A stretch of 8,331 nt of DNA from the NCBI GenBank assembly GCA_025062175.1, contig JANXAX010000092.1, positions 1-8,331 of the forward strand, in the 5' to 3' direction. Made by a program: the position numbers and the translations under genes. The notes beneath the pieces are model-generated. The model did not search any database. It had not been told where the DNA came from and saw nothing but the letters and a program-made list of their open reading frames with translations. This document shows, piece after piece, positions 5,909 through 8,331 of the stretch (its first letter is position 1; every line of letters starts with the position of its first letter). The DNA comes from Anaerolineae bacterium. Its GTDB lineage: Bacteria; Chloroflexota; Anaerolineae; 4572-78; NAK82.

Positions 5909-7324
5909 TTACAGATTGATTTCGCGTCCCTCTTTAATCACCTCGTCAATACCGCCCTTCATGTAGAACGCCTGCTCGGGGATATCGTCCAGTTCGCCAT
6001 CTAGGATCATTCTGAAACCGCGCACCGTCTCACGTACCGGCACATAGCGTCCCTCGCGGCCAGTAAACTGGCTTGCGACGAACATCGGCTGAGAGAAGAA
6101 GCGTTGGATCTTGCGCGCGCGTGAGACGATAAGTTTGTCCTCCTCGCTCAGTTCGTCGATGCCCAGGATGGCGATGATGTCTTGCAAGTCGCGATAGCGT
6201 TGCAGAACCTGCTGGACACCGCGCGCCACGCGGTAATGTTCTTCTCCCACGATGCGCGGGTCTAAAATGCGGCTGGTAGAGGCCAACGGATCCACGGCCG
6301 GATAGAGTCCCTGTTCGGCAATAGAGCGCTCCAGCGAGATGGTGGCGTCGAGATGGGCAAAAGTGGTCACTGGAGCAGGGTCTGTATAGTCATCCGCGGG
6401 AACGTAGATCGCCTGCATGGAGGTGATCGAGCCACGCCGGGTTGAGGTAATGCGTTCCTGCAAGGCACCCATCTCGGTGCTCAACGTCGGCTGATATCCC
6501 ACTGCGCTGGGCATGCGGCCCAACAACGCCGATACTTCTGAGCCGCTCATCACAAAGCGGAAAATGTTGTCGATGAATAGCAGGACATCGCGTCCTTGAT
6601 CGCGGAAATATTCCGCCATGGTCAAGCCGGTGAGTCCCACGCGCAGGCGCACTCCTGGCGGCTCGTTCATCTGACCGAAGACCATCACCGTCTTATCAAT
6701 GACCCCCGATTCGCGCATCTCGTTCCACAGCTGGGTGCCTTCGCGCGTGCGCTCCCCCACGCCGGCGAACACCGAGTAGCCACCGTGTTCGGCGGCCAGC
6801 GTGTAGATGAGCTCCATAATGATCACCGTCTTGCCCACACCGGCGCCGCCAAAAACGCCCGTTTTACCGCCTTTGGTAAAGGGTGCGATCAGATCAATTA
6901 CCTTGAGCCCTGTCTCAAACACCTCCACGTGGGTGACTTGTTCCTCAAAGGGAGGCGCAGGACGGTGAATCGGACGATATTCCTTCGCCTCTACCGGACC
7001 CTTGTTGTCAATGGGCCGCCCTAATACGTTGAAGACGCGTCCTAAAGTGCATTCTCCCACCGGCACGGTGATCGGTCCGCCGGTGTCCACCACTTTCATG
7101 CCACGCCGGAGCCCTTCGGTGGAGTCCATCGCGACACAACGCAGCCAGTCGTTGCCCAAATCCTGCTGCACTTCAAGGACCAAGGGTTCCCGACTATCCG
7201 CCCCATCGTGATCCCGGACCACTTCCAAGGCGTTGTAGATTTCCGGCAGCTCACCGGGTGGAAACGCCACGTCCACCACGGCACCCATAATCTGGACAAT
7301 CCGACCGACGCTCCCTTTTGCCAT
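5909..7324 (-). CDS. atpD: ATP synthase F1 subunit beta (catalytic)
   Basis: The product has 471 residues, full family length. Three copies alternate with alpha in the F1 head and carry the catalytic sites that make ATP from ADP and phosphate. The N-terminal beta-barrel (about 1-80) is followed by the nucleotide domain: Walker A GGAGVGKT (159-166), GERTREG with the catalytic glutamate E191, and the Walker B strand DVLLFID ending at D252. The adenine-pocket region and the C-terminal helical bundle follow, with DELSEED at 390-396, the lever that contacts gamma. A perfect AGGAGG (plus-strand 7337-7342) lies 12 bases before ATG 7324, a slightly long spacing. One oddity: the segment after Walker B reads FRFVMSGSEVS, where the common form is FRFTQAGSEVS or FRFVQAGSEVS, giving Met at 259 and Ser at 260. 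The gene starts 34 bases after atpG. Confidence 0.99.
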   Translation of the reverse strand: MAKGSVGRIVQIMGAVVDVAFPPGELPEIYNALEVVRDHDGADSREPLVLEVQQDLGNDWLRCVAMDSTEGLRRGMKVVDTGGPITVPVGECTLGRVFNVLGRPIDNKGPVEAKEYRPIHRPAPPFEEQVTHVEVFETGLKVIDLIAPFTKGGKTGVFGGAGVGKTVIIMELIYTLAAEHGGYSVFAGVGERTREGTQLWNEMRESGVIDKTVMVFGQMNEPPGVRLRVGLTGLTMAEYFRDQGRDVLLFIDNIFRFVMSGSEVSALLGRMPSAVGYQPTLSTEMGALQERITSTRRGSITSMQAIYVPADDYTDPAPVTTFAHLDATISLERSIAEQGLYPAVDPLASTSRILDPRIVGEEHYRVARGVQQVLQRYRDLQDIIAILGIDELSEEDKLIVSRARKIQRFFSQPMFVASQFTGREGRYVPVRETVRGFRMILDGELDDIPEQAFYMKGGIDEVIKEGREINL

Positions 7325-7358
7325 AGCTGGTCCTAACCTCCTACTTGTTTAGCCCGCG

Positions 7359-8291
7359 CTACCGTCCTGTTGAAGACATCTGCCAGCTCTTGCGCAACGC
7401 TTCCGCGCCGCCAGCAATGTCCAGCATTTCCTTGGTGATGGCCTCCTGACGGGCACGGTTGTAGCTGAGTGTCAGATGCTCAAGCAGGGCATTGGCATTG
7501 TCGGTAGCATTGCGCATTGCCACCATACGGGCGCTGTGCTCGCTGGCAAACGCTTCGAGGATGGCCTGATAAACTTGTAGCTCGGTGAAGCGCGGCAGCA
7601 TCTGACCGAGAATCGTTGCGACATCCGGCTCGTAAATATACTCCCCCGTGATGCGCGTCACCTCTGGCGACAAGTACTTGGCCATGACGGAGTCCATCTC
7701 AATCTCAAAAGGTCGGATAGGCAACAGAGGACGCACGATTGGCCGCTGCGTGAGGGTATTGAGGAACTCGGTGTAAATCAAATATACTTCATCATACTGG
7801 CCATTTTGAAAAACATCCATGATGGCGCGGGCGATAGGTGCCACTTCCAAGGAGGTAGGACGTGGCGGGATGGTCTCGGAGAAGTCTGCCACGACATGCC
7901 ATCCATGTCGCACCATAAAATCTCTGCCCCGGCGTCCCACGGTGATCAGCTTTGCTGGGTGGTCCAAGCCGGCGATGAAATGTATTGCTGTGCGCAGAAT
8001 GTTTGTATTATATGCGCCACAGAGCCCCTTGTCCGAGGTGATCAGCAAAATACCCGTATGACGCACCGGCACGCGACGCGCCAATAATGGATGCAAAGTC
8101 TCAATGTTCACGCTTTGTGATGCCAGGTGGGTCAGGATCTGCCACGACTTAGCCGCATAGGGACGCGTCGCGAGCGCTTGTTCCTGCGCGCGCCGCATCT
8201 TGCTCGTCGCGACCATCTGCATTGCCCGGGTCACCTGAGCAATGTTCTTGACGCTTCGGATGCGCCGTCTGATTTCACGAACTCTCGTCAT
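7359..8291 (-). CDS. atpG: ATP synthase F1 subunit gamma
   Basis: The product has 310 residues, slightly longer than the usual 285-300. Gamma is the central shaft that turns inside the alpha-beta head. The N-terminal helix (1-50) holds the conserved RIRSVKNIAQVTRAMQMVA (10-28). The Rossmann-like middle contains TSDKGLCGAYN (85-95). The C-terminal helix carries the signature EHSARMVAMRNATDNA (251-266) and YNRARQEAITKEML (277-290), which pairs with the N-terminal helix as the coiled-coil axle. No cyanobacterial or chloroplast redox insertion is seen. The start MTRVREIRRRI is typical; only a weak TAGG lies upstream of it. The remaining 40 bases to the right edge contain no recognisable end of atpA, which is expected just beyond. 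The gene is the first readable member of the atpG-atpD-atpC-mreB run. Confidence 0.98.
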   Translation of the reverse strand: MTRVREIRRRIRSVKNIAQVTRAMQMVATSKMRRAQEQALATRPYAAKSWQILTHLASQSVNIETLHPLLARRVPVRHTGILLITSDKGLCGAYNTNILRTAIHFIAGLDHPAKLITVGRRGRDFMVRHGWHVVADFSETIPPRPTSLEVAPIARAIMDVFQNGQYDEVYLIYTEFLNTLTQRPIVRPLLPIRPFEIEMDSVMAKYLSPEVTRITGEYIYEPDVATILGQMLPRFTELQVYQAILEAFASEHSARMVAMRNATDNANALLEHLTLSYNRARQEAITKEMLDIAGGAEALRKSWQMSSTGR

Positions 8292-8331
8292 GTTGCCTAT
8301 CTAGGTGTGATAGCGCAGCGTCCCCGCACAT

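Overview
This window looks like part of a bacterial chromosome of moderate to high GC, most likely from the Chloroflexota (Anaerolineae-type). That is an inference. It rests on three things: the F1 ATP synthase gene order gamma-beta-epsilon running straight into an mreB gene; a very large multi-span glycosyltransferase-like membrane protein of a type familiar from that phylum; and the small membrane protein that follows it. No rRNA or other strong phylogenetic marker is present.

Left part (1-963). The edge carries the possible 3' end of an unrecognised gene. About 420 bases follow without a credible gene but with a striking cluster of TATCCCAAA repeats. Next comes a near-consensus sigma70 promoter (TTGACA-17-TATACT), two tandem serine tRNA genes (anticodons UGA and GCU), and a strong hairpin terminator.

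Middle part (964-4229), plus strand. A probable two-gene operon encodes a 937-residue membrane protein and a 119-residue small membrane protein. The large protein has a GT-C/YfhO-like membrane half, then a predicted beta-sandwich, then a C-terminal domain that reads clearly as the ILEI/PANDER (FAM3-like) fold. A structured hairpin lies directly behind the second stop codon, in the gap between the convergent operons.

Right part (4411-8291), minus strand. In transcription order this holds atpG, atpD, atpC and mreB, with gaps of 34, 42 and 13 bases. The operon must begin beyond the right edge, where atpA and the Fo genes are expected. The three atp products are the rotor shaft (gamma), the catalytic subunit (beta) and the regulatory subunit (epsilon) of the F1 motor. 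mreB at the end of the run ties the cell-shape cytoskeleton to the energy operon by co-transcription.

No insertion sequence, CRISPR array, phage module or defence system is visible. The most interesting points are the ILEI domain on a bacterial membrane enzyme-like protein, the atpC-mreB junction, and the unexplained repeat cluster upstream of the tRNA promoter.
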